Source: Pseudomonadota bacterium
Lineage (GTDB): Bacteria; Pseudomonadota; Gammaproteobacteria; Pseudomonadales; Pseudohongiellaceae
Direction: 5' to 3'
NCBI GenBank assembly: GCA_027621405.1
Contig: JAQCBT010000017.1
Location: 1 to 64,000, forward strand
DNA length: 64,000 bases
The notes beneath the pieces were generated by a model, which worked only from the letters and a program-made list of their open reading frames with translations, was not told where the DNA came from and did no database searches. A program made the position numbers and the translations under genes. The first letter of the stretch is position 1. Each line of letters opens with the position of its first letter. Shown here in pieces: positions 1 to 8,551 of this stretch.

Positions 1-17
1 CATGGTTCAGATCTCCT
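1..17 (-). promoter_or_regulatory. RBS and start codon of a leftward gene lying outside the window
   Basis: Read on the minus strand, the left edge carries an AGGAGA Shine-Dalgarno sequence (12-17), an 8-nt spacer and an ATG at 3-1. This is a textbook initiation site, so a gene probably runs leftward out of the window. Only its start codon is visible and nothing can be said about its product. Confidence 0.5.
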
Positions 18-66
18 ATATTGGCTTTTTACCACTTTCGATCTGGGCCAGGAATTTCAGGCTAGG

Positions 67-477
67 TCAATCCAGACGGTCAGTACGACTATAGTCATAA
101 CCTCCTTGCATATGGTTATGCACAACATCGTCGATTGCGCCGGGGTCAGGATCCTGGAGGCCAGGGATAACCCGGACTATGCAAGGCAATCCGGCATCGA
201 CAAGAAATCCGGAACGACGTTGACTCGTTGCCCGGTAGAACTCGTCCAGCGGGTCACCACTTAACGTGGCTATGAGTTTGCCGGGTACCTGGCTGTGAAA
301 ACCTGCTGCTATACGGGAAATCGACGCCGGTTCCGCCATAAATAGCCATTCCCGAACCGTGTGACACTGCTCGAGCAGCTGTACTTGCCGGATAAGTACG
401 TCACTCACTTGTTCGGAGTCCAGTTTGTCGAGTTTTCGGATCAGGCGATCCATCTGGGCGACGGCAATAACGTTCAT
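67..477 (-). CDS. hypothetical protein (136 aa)
   Basis: I do not recognise this small soluble protein. The ATG at 477 is chosen because AGGAG lies 6-7 nt upstream; the reading frame extends further to a TTG at 516 that has no such signal. The N-terminal half is predicted helical and rich in Leu, Gln and Arg. The C-terminal half holds short hydrophobic strands (LPCIVRVIP) and ends in an acidic, His-containing tail. There is no signal peptide, membrane segment or Cys cluster. It lies on the same strand as the gene starting at the left edge, about 60 nt upstream of it, so the two may be co-transcribed. Confidence 0.5.
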   Translation of the reverse strand: MNVIAVAQMDRLIRKLDKLDSEQVSDVLIRQVQLLEQCHTVREWLFMAEPASISRIAAGFHSQVPGKLIATLSGDPLDEFYRATSQRRSGFLVDAGLPCIVRVIPGLQDPDPGAIDDVVHNHMQGGYDYSRTDRLD

Positions 478-921
478 GGGGAGCTCCTGAGTCTCTGCTA
501 ATTTCACTATAGTCAAATGTCGAAAAACTGCAGAACTCTTCTTACACAGGAAAAGTTTTCCCGGCTGTCCCTCAAAAAAATTCGACTTTTAGCAAATTCC
601 CAACCATGCTTGTATTCGAAGAATAATAAAGAGTTTCTTAATAGCTAAAGGTTGTCAGATTCCGATTCGGAGGCTGTTAGTTAAGCCGGGCAACAAGGGG
701 CTACGGCCTGATAACAAATCGATCTGAGCTTGCTGTGAATAGTGTGACGAAGTTGTAAAAACTTTTTCGTCGCTGACGTACACTACAATTTAATTTGAAT
801 CAGGAATCCTGTTTCCGGAAACTCCCTCAAGGGCTAGTCTTTAGTACAGGGACAGGTTTGAGCCAGAAATCATGGCTGCTGACTGTTAAAGGAAACCAGA
901 GACAGGAAATCGAGAGTTTGT
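478..921. other. intergenic region, 444 bp
   Basis: This gene-free, moderately AT-rich stretch separates a leftward unknown gene from the rightward FemAB-like gene, so it should hold promoters for both. AT-rich tracts occur around 575-650 and 755-800, and a TACAAT at about 785 is the best rightward -10-like hexamer, though without a convincing -35 partner. A short frame (795-989) overlaps the start of the next gene and has no coding character. I see no RNA gene or terminator. Confidence 0.5.
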
Positions 922-1875
922 ATGCTCACCGTAATCGAATCCAGCGATGCCGCTTTTCAGCAACACTGGCATACCCTACTGGACAATGACCCATTACAGA
1001 ACCCACTGTACAAGAGCAAGCTGGTACGTAGGAGAAAGGGCAGGTCTGTTTGTGAGAGCTATACTGACCGCTCTTTCGTAGTTGTCGCTCAGGACAAGCC
1101 AGTATTCGGATGCAGTCTCACCCTGCACACTGATGAGCAAGGCCGCAAGTGTCTCGGTTATTTTGGGCTTGATGCCTATACCCACGTAAATCGTTCCAGC
1201 CTGAGTGCCCCTTCCAACAATTTCAATCCCGAAGCAATTCGGTTGTTGCAGCATCATATCCAGCAGCTACTGGACGAGGAACGCCCGGAGGCGGTGGATT
1301 TTCTTGATCCCGTTAGCTGCGGAGTCATGTCGCCCATGACCGAAGTATTGTTGCAGAAGGGTGCCCGCCCGACCGTGCACAAGGTTGAGATCGTCGACCT
1401 GACCAAACCAACCGCAGATCTGCTGGCGGCTGTTAGTCCAGCCTATCGCGAGATGCTTGCTTGGGGGCAGGACAATCTCAAGCTCAATGTGGTGTACAGC
1501 GATCGTGGCCTTGAGGATGGCGTTCTGGATCAGCTGGATGCAGGCACTCTCGATTCATCCCTGAACTACCTCGGCAATTGCCTGGAACTGCTGAGGCAGG
1601 GCCAGGGGTTTCTGGTGCAGGCGGATATGCAGGGTAAACTGGTAGCCAGCGCTCTGTGTGTGTACAGCCAGCGCACCTGCCAGTTCGTGTCTGGCGAATC
1701 ACTGACCGAGGAAGTCGGAGGTTCCGCCCTGCCTGTGCTGGTGTGGCGTGCAATCCAGGAAGCCAAGGCGCTGGGTTGCAAGCAATTCGACTTCGGCATC
1801 GTCCTGGAAAGAGAAGATGTAAATCCGCAGCAATTCGGTGGGCTCACCCATACTCGCCTGAAGATTACTCTCTAG
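922..1875 (+). CDS. FemAB/GNAT-like acyltransferase family protein
   Basis: This soluble 317-aa protein fits the FemAB/'BioF2-like' acetyltransferase-fold family (Acetyltransf_6 type). The C-terminal part has the family pattern: a strand ending in LVASALCVY, a QFVSGES turn, a GSALPVLVWRAIQEAKALG helix region, then the KQFDFGIV strand, at about residues 235-300. Such proteins move acyl or aminoacyl groups onto cell-wall or surface-glycan precursors, but the substrate cannot be read from sequence. The ATG at 922 follows a weak purine-rich stretch. It precedes the REC-FliS/fleQ pair by over 300 bp and could relate to surface structures; that link is inference. Confidence 0.6.
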   Translation: MLTVIESSDAAFQQHWHTLLDNDPLQNPLYKSKLVRRRKGRSVCESYTDRSFVVVAQDKPVFGCSLTLHTDEQGRKCLGYFGLDAYTHVNRSSLSAPSNNFNPEAIRLLQHHIQQLLDEERPEAVDFLDPVSCGVMSPMTEVLLQKGARPTVHKVEIVDLTKPTADLLAAVSPAYREMLAWGQDNLKLNVVYSDRGLEDGVLDQLDAGTLDSSLNYLGNCLELLRQGQGFLVQADMQGKLVASALCVYSQRTCQFVSGESLTEEVGGSALPVLVWRAIQEAKALGCKQFDFGIVLEREDVNPQQFGGLTHTRLKITL

Positions 1876-2213
1876 TAAGCCCCGCGTTAACAGCTACTTT
1901 TTGCGCAATGCCTGACCCGTCTGCCTGCCAGGTGCCGCGCGCAGGCGATGGCCACGGCGCTTGCGAGTTGTTCCACTCCCTCTATGCCCGCCAGATTCCG
2001 CTTCCAGATTCAATCTAAATTGCGGCGTAATAGCAGATTCTGATCGCAGCGTGATTTGTTTCACGATTCCGGGCTTCGCTCCTGTACCCCCGCAAATTTG
2101 TACTAGGCTTATTGGTGTACTGAGACAGCAACCCTTACAAAGTAGCAGAAGCCGTGAGCAGTTAAGCCATTCAAACACTTTCCCGCATCGACTACTCCAG
2201 CAAGTGTGTACTG
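1876..2213. other. intergenic region upstream of the REC-FliS gene
   Basis: No gene is supported here. A GTG at 2154 opens the same frame as the downstream receiver protein but meets TAA at 2163-2165 after three codons. From 2166 the frame is open and encodes the expected start of a receiver domain (IDYSSKCVL before the VVDD motif) without any ATG, GTG or TTG. A leftward frame (1894-2178) is Arg-rich and looks non-coding. Confidence 0.5.
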
Positions 2214-2837
2214 GTGGTCGATGATTTTCACCAGCACCTTCAGTTTATGGCCAAGGCGCTTAAGCGAATTGGTTTTCATAACGTCCAGCTTGCACACAAT
2301 CCGAGAGAAGCCCTGAAGGCCGCAGACGAGTTCAATTTCGATATTGTCTTCTCGGATTACAACATGGGAGACGGCAAGAACGGTCAGCAGCTATTACAGG
2401 AGTTACGTCATTTCAAGAAGGTCCGATACGACTGCATATTCATCATGATATCCGCTGAGACCAGCAGGGAAGTCGTATTGGGTGCTATCGAGTCAGAGCC
2501 GGAAGGCTATATCGCCAAGCCGTTCAATGAGGCAATGCTACACCGCAAGATTGATAGATTGATGGACAAGCAGGCACAGGCGGCCTATACGGCCAACAAC
2601 ATCGAACAGAAAGGACTGTTGATCGGCAAAGCCATTTCCATCATTGCCGGATTGCAATCCAGCCTGGACCCTGCCCAGAGTGAAGAGGTATCCGGCAATC
2701 TGGACAAGCTCTATGACTACATGCAACGCAGGTTGCTGGAAGCCAATCTGCACAATGACATGACCATGGTGGCCGAGGTTGCCGATCTGCTTGAGACCGT
2801 GAAGAGCGGTTGGGATGCCATCGAACCCGGGCATTGA
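2214..2837 (+). CDS. receiver domain fused to a FliS-like C-terminal half
   Basis: Residues 1-118 (counted from GTG 2214) are a CheY-like receiver: acidic pair D3/D4, phospho-acceptor D48 in FSDYN, S80 and K102 in the AKPF motif. From about residue 131 the protein changes to the FliS flagellin-chaperone family: KGLLIGKAISIIAGL, NLDKLYDYM, RRLLEANLHND and VKSGWDAI, ending at residue 203. FliS helices 1-2 are missing. In Pseudomonas fliS lies just upstream of fleQ, and fleQ is the next gene here, so the tail looks like a remnant of that fliS joined in frame to a REC gene. GTG 2214 is only the first usual start codon; it cuts into REC strand 1, so the true start is upstream and uncertain. A pseudogene is possible. 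Confidence 0.75.
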   Translation: MVDDFHQHLQFMAKALKRIGFHNVQLAHNPREALKAADEFNFDIVFSDYNMGDGKNGQQLLQELRHFKKVRYDCIFIMISAETSREVVLGAIESEPEGYIAKPFNEAMLHRKIDRLMDKQAQAAYTANNIEQKGLLIGKAISIIAGLQSSLDPAQSEEVSGNLDKLYDYMQRRLLEANLHNDMTMVAEVADLLETVKSGWDAIEPGH

Positions 2838-3053
2838 GACCTAAGTCGAGCCTGCGGGATTCGGCGTGAGAGCCACGATTCCCGCAAGCTTTGGTCAGTG
2901 CCAATCAGGCCACATAAAAAATCCTGAAAACCGTCTACAATATCTGTGTAGCTGGCCGGGATTTGTTATAGTCCCTGCTACCGGGCAGTTCTCTGCGTTC
3001 TGCAGAAGCCCGCCAAAACCAATTACTGAATTCAGGGATAGTTCTTAGCTGTG

Positions 3054-4601
3054 ATGGGCGAAGCCACGAAAATCTTATTGATTGATGACAACGAGCGTAC
3101 CCGTCACGACCTGCAGACCATCCTCTCCTTTATTGGTGAACGGGCAACGCCTGCCAGCTCCGGAAGCTGGCACGGACAGGTGTCGGAAATCGTTTCCAAA
3201 CCCTCGGAACTATGCCTTGCCATCATAGGCGATTGTCAGCAAATACCACTTGAGCAGTTGTTGACCGACCTGCACCAGTGGGAGGCGGGCTTGCCCTTTG
3301 TCCTGGTAGGTGAAAGGGAGCTGCCGGGGTTTCTGGATAGCGAGCTGCAATCCAGGATCATCACCAGCCTGTCTGTTCCCCTGACTTACCAGCCGCTGCT
3401 CGATGCGCTGCACAAGGCGAAGCTGGTGCATGAACACTTCAACCGTCTGAAAGATTTCGATGGCGTAAAAGACTACAACATGTTTCGTAGCCTGGTTGGT
3501 CACAGCAATGCCATCCAGCGGGTGCGACACATGATGGGCCAGGTAGCCAACTCCGAGGTCAGTGTGCTGATCACCGGTGAATCCGGAACGGGTAAGGAGG
3601 TCGTTGCCCGCAACCTGCACCTGAATTCAGCACGGGCCGACAAACCCTTCGTGCCTATCAACTGCGGAGCCATTCCCCGGGAGTTGCTTGAGAGCGAGTT
3701 ATTCGGTCATGAGAAGGGGGCGTTTACCGGTGCTATCGCCGCGCGCGCAGGTCGATTCGAGCTAGCCGACGGCGGCACCCTGTTTCTCGACGAAATTGGC
3801 GACATGCCACTGAATATGCAGGTAAAACTGCTGCGCGTATTGCAGGAACGCAGCTTCGAGCGGGTGGGTGGTGTCAAGACGATCCAGACCGATGTCAGAA
3901 TCCTCGCGGCTACCCATAAAGACCTGGAGAAGATGATCGAAGATGGAGAGTTTCGCCAGGATCTCTACTACCGTATCAACGTGTTTCCCATAGAGATGCC
4001 CTCGCTGCGGGAAAGAGCCGAAGATGTTCCGCTCTTGCTCAACGAACTGATCACCGTGATGGAAGCGGAGAAGCGAGGGTCGGTACGTTTCAATTCCGGT
4101 GCGATCCAGTCCCTCAGCCGCCACCCCTGGCCGGGTAATGTGCGGGAGCTGGCCAATCTGGTTGAGCGCATGGCTATTCTTCATCCCCATGGAATTGTCG
4201 GTATTAATGACCTGCCGAAGAAATTTCGTCACCTGGATAATGAAGAAATCGCCCGTTCCGAGTCTCGCGACAAGCATCTCGGTGACATCGGAAAACAGGG
4301 CGGTGTGGTGCAACTACCCCAGTCGCAAACCGATGGCGGCGACAGCACGGGCCTGTTGCCCCTGCATGGCCTTGACCTCAAGGAATACCTCGCCAATCTT
4401 GAGAAAGATCTTATAGAGCAGGCGCTGGATGATAGCGGGGGAGTGGTGGCCAGGGCTGCCGATCGGTTGCATATCCGGCGCACTACCCTGGTGGAGAAGA
4501 TGCGCAAGTACCAATTGCAAAAGCGTCAGGGAGAATCAGACTCTGATGGCGTTGAGGAACTTGACTCCGATACCCAGTCCGACCACGCCGCATCGGCATA
4601 A
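3054..4601 (+). CDS. fleQ: sigma-54-dependent transcriptional regulator FleQ
   Basis: This 515-aa bacterial enhancer-binding protein matches FleQ along its length. In order it has an atypical receiver ([12 protein letters not shown]), a sigma-54 AAA+ domain with GESGTGKE (Walker A, about 176-183), GAFTGA (about 223-228) and the LFLDEIGD Walker B, and a C-terminal Fis-type helix-turn-helix ([20 protein letters not shown]). In Pseudomonas FleQ switches flagellar and exopolysaccharide genes in response to c-di-GMP. The reported ligand residues are mostly present: MFRS for LFRS, the RN pair after Walker A, and the LRER segment. ATG 3054 is preferred over GTG 3051. No fleSR follows; the next gene is convergent. 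A TTATAG -10-like element lies near 2966. Confidence 0.93.
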   Translation: MGEATKILLIDDNERTRHDLQTILSFIGERATPASSGSWHGQVSEIVSKPSELCLAIIGDCQQIPLEQLLTDLHQWEAGLPFVLVGERELPGFLDSELQSRIITSLSVPLTYQPLLDALHKAKLVHEHFNRLKDFDGVKDYNMFRSLVGHSNAIQRVRHMMGQVANSEVSVLITGESGTGKEVVARNLHLNSARADKPFVPINCGAIPRELLESELFGHEKGAFTGAIAARAGRFELADGGTLFLDEIGDMPLNMQVKLLRVLQERSFERVGGVKTIQTDVRILAATHKDLEKMIEDGEFRQDLYYRINVFPIEMPSLRERAEDVPLLLNELITVMEAEKRGSVRFNSGAIQSLSRHPWPGNVRELANLVERMAILHPHGIVGINDLPKKFRHLDNEEIARSESRDKHLGDIGKQGGVVQLPQSQTDGGDSTGLLPLHGLDLKEYLANLEKDLIEQALDDSGGVVARAADRLHIRRTTLVEKMRKYQLQKRQGESDSDGVEELDSDTQSDHAASA

Positions 4602-4654
4602 CGCTTGCCCAATCTGGCAAGAGTCTCCGATCCAGTAGCGGATAGCCTGCCGTT

Positions 4655-5386
4655 TCAGGGCAATGGGGTAACCTGCTCACCCGCCACCAGCGCGTTGGTG
4701 AGCTGCAGTTCAATCTTCAGCCCCGACGGGTTGTTCTGCTCGATCCTGGCCAGCAGGTAGTCCCAGTCACTGGCTAGCCAGATTATGGTCGACCGGCCAT
4801 TCTCAGATTCCCTGATACGTTCGAGCTTGATGCTATTGAATTTGCCCATGGGTGTTTCGATTAGTTCTGAACCCAGGTAGCGGAAACGGTGGGTTTCCAC
4901 TTCGGCACCGTCAACCAGCAGGTATTCAAGCGATTCAGTCTTGCCATCTGCTACATCCATGGCCAATGCCTGCTGGTAACTGAGCTGGTCCAGTACATTG
5001 CCAGCGAGTTCAATAGTCCAGGACTGGTCTTCCTCGGCGCTCAATGCGATACCCGCATCCCAGTTGAACGCTACCGATTCCACATCGGAACTGACTCCCG
5101 AGACCTGGTAGCTGTAGTTTGTCGGGCGAATGATGCCATCCTCGAAGACAAATTCACTGGATTGTTCGAGGTCACCAATATTGATGCCGCCCATCCTGGC
5201 TTCCAGGGATATATTGAGGCGGTAATTGTTATCCTCTGTGAGCACGAGGTGACGTTCGGCGTTTCCGCGAATGCCGTTCGTGCTCGCTTCGTAATAGGCA
5301 GAGAACTCCGTTGGAGCCTGCTGAGCAAATGCGCTCGTGCCATACAGCGCAGGAAGCAGGAGGAAGAACTGGCTGAATAGCTTCAT
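4655..5386 (-). CDS. DUF3108 family periplasmic protein
   Basis: This 243-aa protein has a clear Sec signal peptide (MKLFSQFFLLLPALYGTSAFA, residues 1-21) followed by a beta-rich domain of the DUF3108 family. Family features are the opening FSAYYEAS strand, repeated amphipathic beta-strands, and the closing TIIWLASDWDYLLARIEQ segment. The function is unknown; members are thought to be envelope proteins. It lies 15 bp downstream of purN on the same strand, the usual Pseudomonas arrangement, so it is probably the last gene of a purM-purN-DUF3108 unit. It converges on fleQ with about 50 bp between them and no clear terminator. Confidence 0.85.
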   Translation of the reverse strand: MKLFSQFFLLLPALYGTSAFAQQAPTEFSAYYEASTNGIRGNAERHLVLTEDNNYRLNISLEARMGGINIGDLEQSSEFVFEDGIIRPTNYSYQVSGVSSDVESVAFNWDAGIALSAEEDQSWTIELAGNVLDQLSYQQALAMDVADGKTESLEYLLVDGAEVETHRFRYLGSELIETPMGKFNSIKLERIRESENGRSTIIWLASDWDYLLARIEQNNPSGLKIELQLTNALVAGEQVTPLP

Positions 5387-5401
5387 GACAGCTTGTCCTG
5401 C

Positions 5402-6049
5402 TCAGGGATGTACCTGGACGCCACCCTCTGGCAAGGCGCTGCCATCCAGGGTGGCCTGATTGTTTTCCAGTTTTAGCCTGCCGGCGGCATACCAGGAAAC
5501 GACCTTGGGGTAGAGCAGGTGCTCTTTCTCCAAAACCTTCTCCGCCAGGCTGCCGGCCGTATCATCCTTGCTGACCTTCACCCTGTCCTGTGCGATGACC
5601 GGACCACCATCCAGTTCTTCGGTGACGAAATGTACCGATACGCCATGTTCCTTTTCTTTTGCATCGAGCGCCCGCTGATGGGTGTTGATGCCAGGGAACT
5701 TCGGCAGCAGGGACGGATGGATATTGAGGATGCGGCCCCTGAAATGTGACACGAACTCCGCGCCTAGAATGCGCATGAAACCAGCCAGTACGACCAGATC
5801 GGGTGAATAGGAATCTATACTCTCCATCAGGGCGCGATCGAATTCGTTGCGATCCTCATAGTCCTTATGCTCGACGACCGCGGTGGGGATGTCATCACGC
5901 TGGGCTCTCTGCAGACCGAAGGCATCGGCCTTGTTTGAAATGACGGCGGCAATCTTGAAATTTGAGTGGACGCTGGCATCGATCAAGGCTTGCAGGTTGG
6001 AACCGTTGCCCGAGATCAGGACAACGATTTTGCAGTGTGTTGATTCCAT
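5402..6049 (-). CDS. purN: phosphoribosylglycinamide formyltransferase
   Basis: PurN transfers a formyl group from 10-formyl-THF to GAR, the third step of de novo purine synthesis. The 215-aa length is usual. Visible motifs are the substrate-binding GNGSNLQAL loop (about residues 14-22), the FMRILG segment, the catalytic NIHPSLLP motif and the later EELDGGPVIAQ loop carrying the catalytic Asp. It lies 100 bp downstream of purM on the same strand, consistent with one purine operon read leftward, with DUF3108 behind it. Confidence 0.97.
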   Translation of the reverse strand: MESTHCKIVVLISGNGSNLQALIDASVHSNFKIAAVISNKADAFGLQRAQRDDIPTAVVEHKDYEDRNEFDRALMESIDSYSPDLVVLAGFMRILGAEFVSHFRGRILNIHPSLLPKFPGINTHQRALDAKEKEHGVSVHFVTEELDGGPVIAQDRVKVSKDDTAGSLAEKVLEKEHLLYPKVVSWYAAGRLKLENNQATLDGSALPEGGVQVHP

Positions 6050-6149
6050 GGTGCTGATTTCCTGATTTCTGCCTAACTTGCTTTATAGGGTATGTGTCCC
6101 GGCGGCTGAGTCGTTCCTGCTGAGTGATGCGGTTTGAAGGGAAGCCAAA

Positions 6150-7214
6150 CTAACCCATTTGTACCGAAGGCTCGGCATCGGGCCCGGCTTGTACTTCACC
6201 GATTACCCTTGCAGTGATCCCACTATCCTGCAGGGTAGCCAGCGCTAGCTGTACGTCGGCTGAACGCAGGCACAGCACCATACCGATTCCGCAGTTGAAT
6301 GTACGGTGCATCTCTGACTCTTCAACACGTCCCTGTTGCTGCAGCCAGTTGAATATGGCAGGACGCTGCCAGCTAGCGGGATCGATGCTGGCGATGGTAT
6401 TGGCCGGTAACACCCGGGGCACATTCTCGGTGATGCCGCCGCCGGTGATGTGAGCTATGGCATTAATCTCGATTTTTTCCATCAGGGCCTGCAAGGCTTT
6501 GACATAGATAACGGTTGGCGCGAGCAAAGTCTCGCCCAGGGTGCTCTGCTCAAATTTGTCATCGAGACTGGCGCCGCTACGTTCCAGTATCTTGCGAATG
6601 AGAGAATAGCCGTTGGAGTGTGGGCCGGACGAGTTCAGTCCTATGAGCATGTCACCAAACTTCACCCTGTCCGCATTGATAATGCGTGACTTCTCGACAA
6701 CTCCCACGGCGAAGCCGGCCAGGTCGTAATCTTCATTATCGTACATGCCGGGCATCTCGGCGGTCTCACCACCGATCAAGGCGCAGCCTGCTTGCTCGCA
6801 ACCGGCGCCGATACCCCGCACCACGTTTGTGGCAGTCTCCACGTTCAAGCCGCCAGTGGCGTAGTAGTCGAGAAAGAACAGCGGTTCGGCACCACAGACG
6901 ATCAGGTCGTTCACACACATTGCCACCAGGTCGATGCCGATGCTGTCATGCTTGCCCATCATCTTGGCCAGCATCAGTTTCGTGCCAACCCCGTCGGTCG
7001 CCGACACCAGGACGGGTTCCTTGTAACGGGTCGGTAATTCGCATAGGGCGCCGAAACCGCCCAACTCCGATAGTACCTCGGGGCGGTGGGTGCGCTTGGT
7101 AACGGACTTGATGGCTTGCACGAGGGCATTGCCCGCATCTATGTCGACCCCGGCATCGCGGTAACTCAGGGATTCCTGTGATTCTGGGGCAGGCGAAGGG
7201 TCTTGCGATGACAT
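6150..7214 (-). CDS. purM: phosphoribosylformylglycinamidine cyclo-ligase (AIR synthetase)
   Basis: PurM uses ATP to close the imidazole ring, converting FGAM to AIR in the fifth step of purine synthesis. The 354-aa protein shows [13 protein letters not shown] at the start, the ATP-linked [12 protein letters not shown] motif, [23 protein letters not shown] and the C-terminal [16 protein letters not shown] 7214 is followed by a short polar N-terminal extension common in this family. It is the first gene of the leftward purM-purN-DUF3108 group and is divergent from DUF2066; promoters for both directions must fit between 7215 and 7329. Confidence 0.97.
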   Translation of the reverse strand: MSSQDPSPAPESQESLSYRDAGVDIDAGNALVQAIKSVTKRTHRPEVLSELGGFGALCELPTRYKEPVLVSATDGVGTKLMLAKMMGKHDSIGIDLVAMCVNDLIVCGAEPLFFLDYYATGGLNVETATNVVRGIGAGCEQAGCALIGGETAEMPGMYDNEDYDLAGFAVGVVEKSRIINADRVKFGDMLIGLNSSGPHSNGYSLIRKILERSGASLDDKFEQSTLGETLLAPTVIYVKALQALMEKIEINAIAHITGGGITENVPRVLPANTIASIDPASWQRPAIFNWLQQQGRVEESEMHRTFNCGIGMVLCLRSADVQLALATLQDSGITARVIGEVQAGPDAEPSVQMG

Positions 7215-7329
7215 AGCGCGTTCCTGTGGGGCTTTATTCGGTTGCGGAGTTTATCAGGAAGTCCCCTTGGCGTCAGTTATCACGGGGTCGAGAGGCGTCA
7301 ATCGCGAATTTGAAGTATTATCGCTGTCC

Positions 7330-8550
7330 ATGAAAAAGCCCAGTTATTCAATCCGTTTCCGCATGGTCTTCCTGCTGATTCTCACTGTACAGGGACTGCA
7401 GCCTGTGCAGGCCCTGCAGGTCACTGGTTTGTACAGTAAACGGGTGGAGTTGGTGAATGAAAGCGATGCCGATCGCAACCGGGCGTTTCGCGAGGCGCTG
7501 GCAGCGGTAATCCTCAAGGTCACGGGGAATCCACGCTACCTCGAATACCCCACCGTTGTGCAGGCACTTAATAGCGCCCAGAGCTATGTTGAGGCCATCA
7601 GCTATTCGACAGAAATCGTTGAGATTCCGGTTTCACAGACACCAGTGACAAGCAGTATTGATCCTGAGCCACAAGACGGCGATCCGTCCGCCGCTTCCGC
7701 TACCATCGATACCGACAATCCGGACGGGAGCGGGCAGGCTGGCGGCGCCGCGACGGCGCCTGCTGTATATACCCAGGAGCGCAGGTACATGAACGTGGAC
7801 TTTGCCTCGGGCCTGATAGATCGCATGCTGATTGATGCCGGCATACCAATCTGGAACAGCAATCGACCCAGCGTGATGGTGTGGATGGCGCTGCAAAATG
7901 ACGAAGGGGAGCGGCGACTGCTTACCGGTGAGGAAGCGGAAATTATCGATACCATTCGCCAGTTTGGGGAGGAGAGGGGAGTGCCAGTTATCTTCCCGGT
8001 GCTGGATTTTGAGGATCGTCGCAATCTGACAGCGGACCTGGTGTGGACTCTGGATGAGACAGCCATTCGCCGTGCCAGCGCACGCTATGCTGCAGACACC
8101 ATGCTGGCAGGGCGATTACATTTCACAGCGAGCGGTGAACTGGTCGGTCTGTGGCAATTCATCTTCCAGGATGAAGTCACCGTATTTGATGGCTTTTCCA
8201 CCGAACTGCAGGTCTACCTGGAAGAGCCGCTCAACCGCATTACAAACGAGCTTGCCAGCTATTTCGCCATTCTCCCGGAGTCAGCGGCGACCCAATTTGT
8301 ACGCCTTCGAGTCGATGGAATCAGCGATCTGCAGGATTATTCTTCACTGATCACCTATGTGAGCAATCTCGGTCTCGTGCAATCGGTGACCCCCGCCATG
8401 ATCCAGGGCGAGCGCCTGGAACTGCAATTGGGGCTGGCGGGTAGTTCGCGTCAGTTGTATGAACTCATCGCGCTGGACAGGGACCTGCTGCCCATTGCCA
8501 GCAGCCAGGGTACAGACGACTCCCTGTTGCACTATCGCTGGACACGCTAG
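7330..8550 (+). CDS. DUF2066 domain-containing secreted protein
   Basis: This is a 406-aa exported protein of unknown function. ATG 7330 is chosen because it begins a typical signal sequence (MKKPSYSIRFRMVF, a hydrophobic run, then cleavage near VQALQ); the longer frame from TTG 7267 would bury it. A beta/alpha DUF2066 region (YSKRVELVNESDADRNRAFREAL) is followed by a low-complexity, Pro/Ser/Gly-rich linker at about residues 105-150 and then a second folded part. It stands divergent from purM and one base upstream of hda, a known gammaproteobacterial arrangement; the AI-2E permease often found between them is absent here. Confidence 0.85.
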   Translation: MKKPSYSIRFRMVFLLILTVQGLQPVQALQVTGLYSKRVELVNESDADRNRAFREALAAVILKVTGNPRYLEYPTVVQALNSAQSYVEAISYSTEIVEIPVSQTPVTSSIDPEPQDGDPSAASATIDTDNPDGSGQAGGAATAPAVYTQERRYMNVDFASGLIDRMLIDAGIPIWNSNRPSVMVWMALQNDEGERRLLTGEEAEIIDTIRQFGEERGVPVIFPVLDFEDRRNLTADLVWTLDETAIRRASARYAADTMLAGRLHFTASGELVGLWQFIFQDEVTVFDGFSTELQVYLEEPLNRITNELASYFAILPESAATQFVRLRVDGISDLQDYSSLITYVSNLGLVQSVTPAMIQGERLELQLGLAGSSRQLYELIALDRDLLPIASSQGTDDSLLHYRWTR

Positions 8551-8551
8551 C

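Noticed and set aside
648..690. Possible flagellar sigma-28 promoter (TAAAGG followed by CCGATT)
   Set aside because: The spacing between the two halves is far from the usual 11 bp after TAAAGTTT, and the -10 half is a poor match to GCCGATAA.
795..989. 64-codon rightward frame before the FemAB-like gene
   Set aside because: It starts at TTG without a ribosome-binding site, overlaps the next gene and has no recognisable composition.
1894..2178. 94-codon leftward frame with an Arg-rich end
   Set aside because: It lies across the non-coding 5' region of the REC gene; the basic run reflects GC-rich sequence and no family is recognisable.
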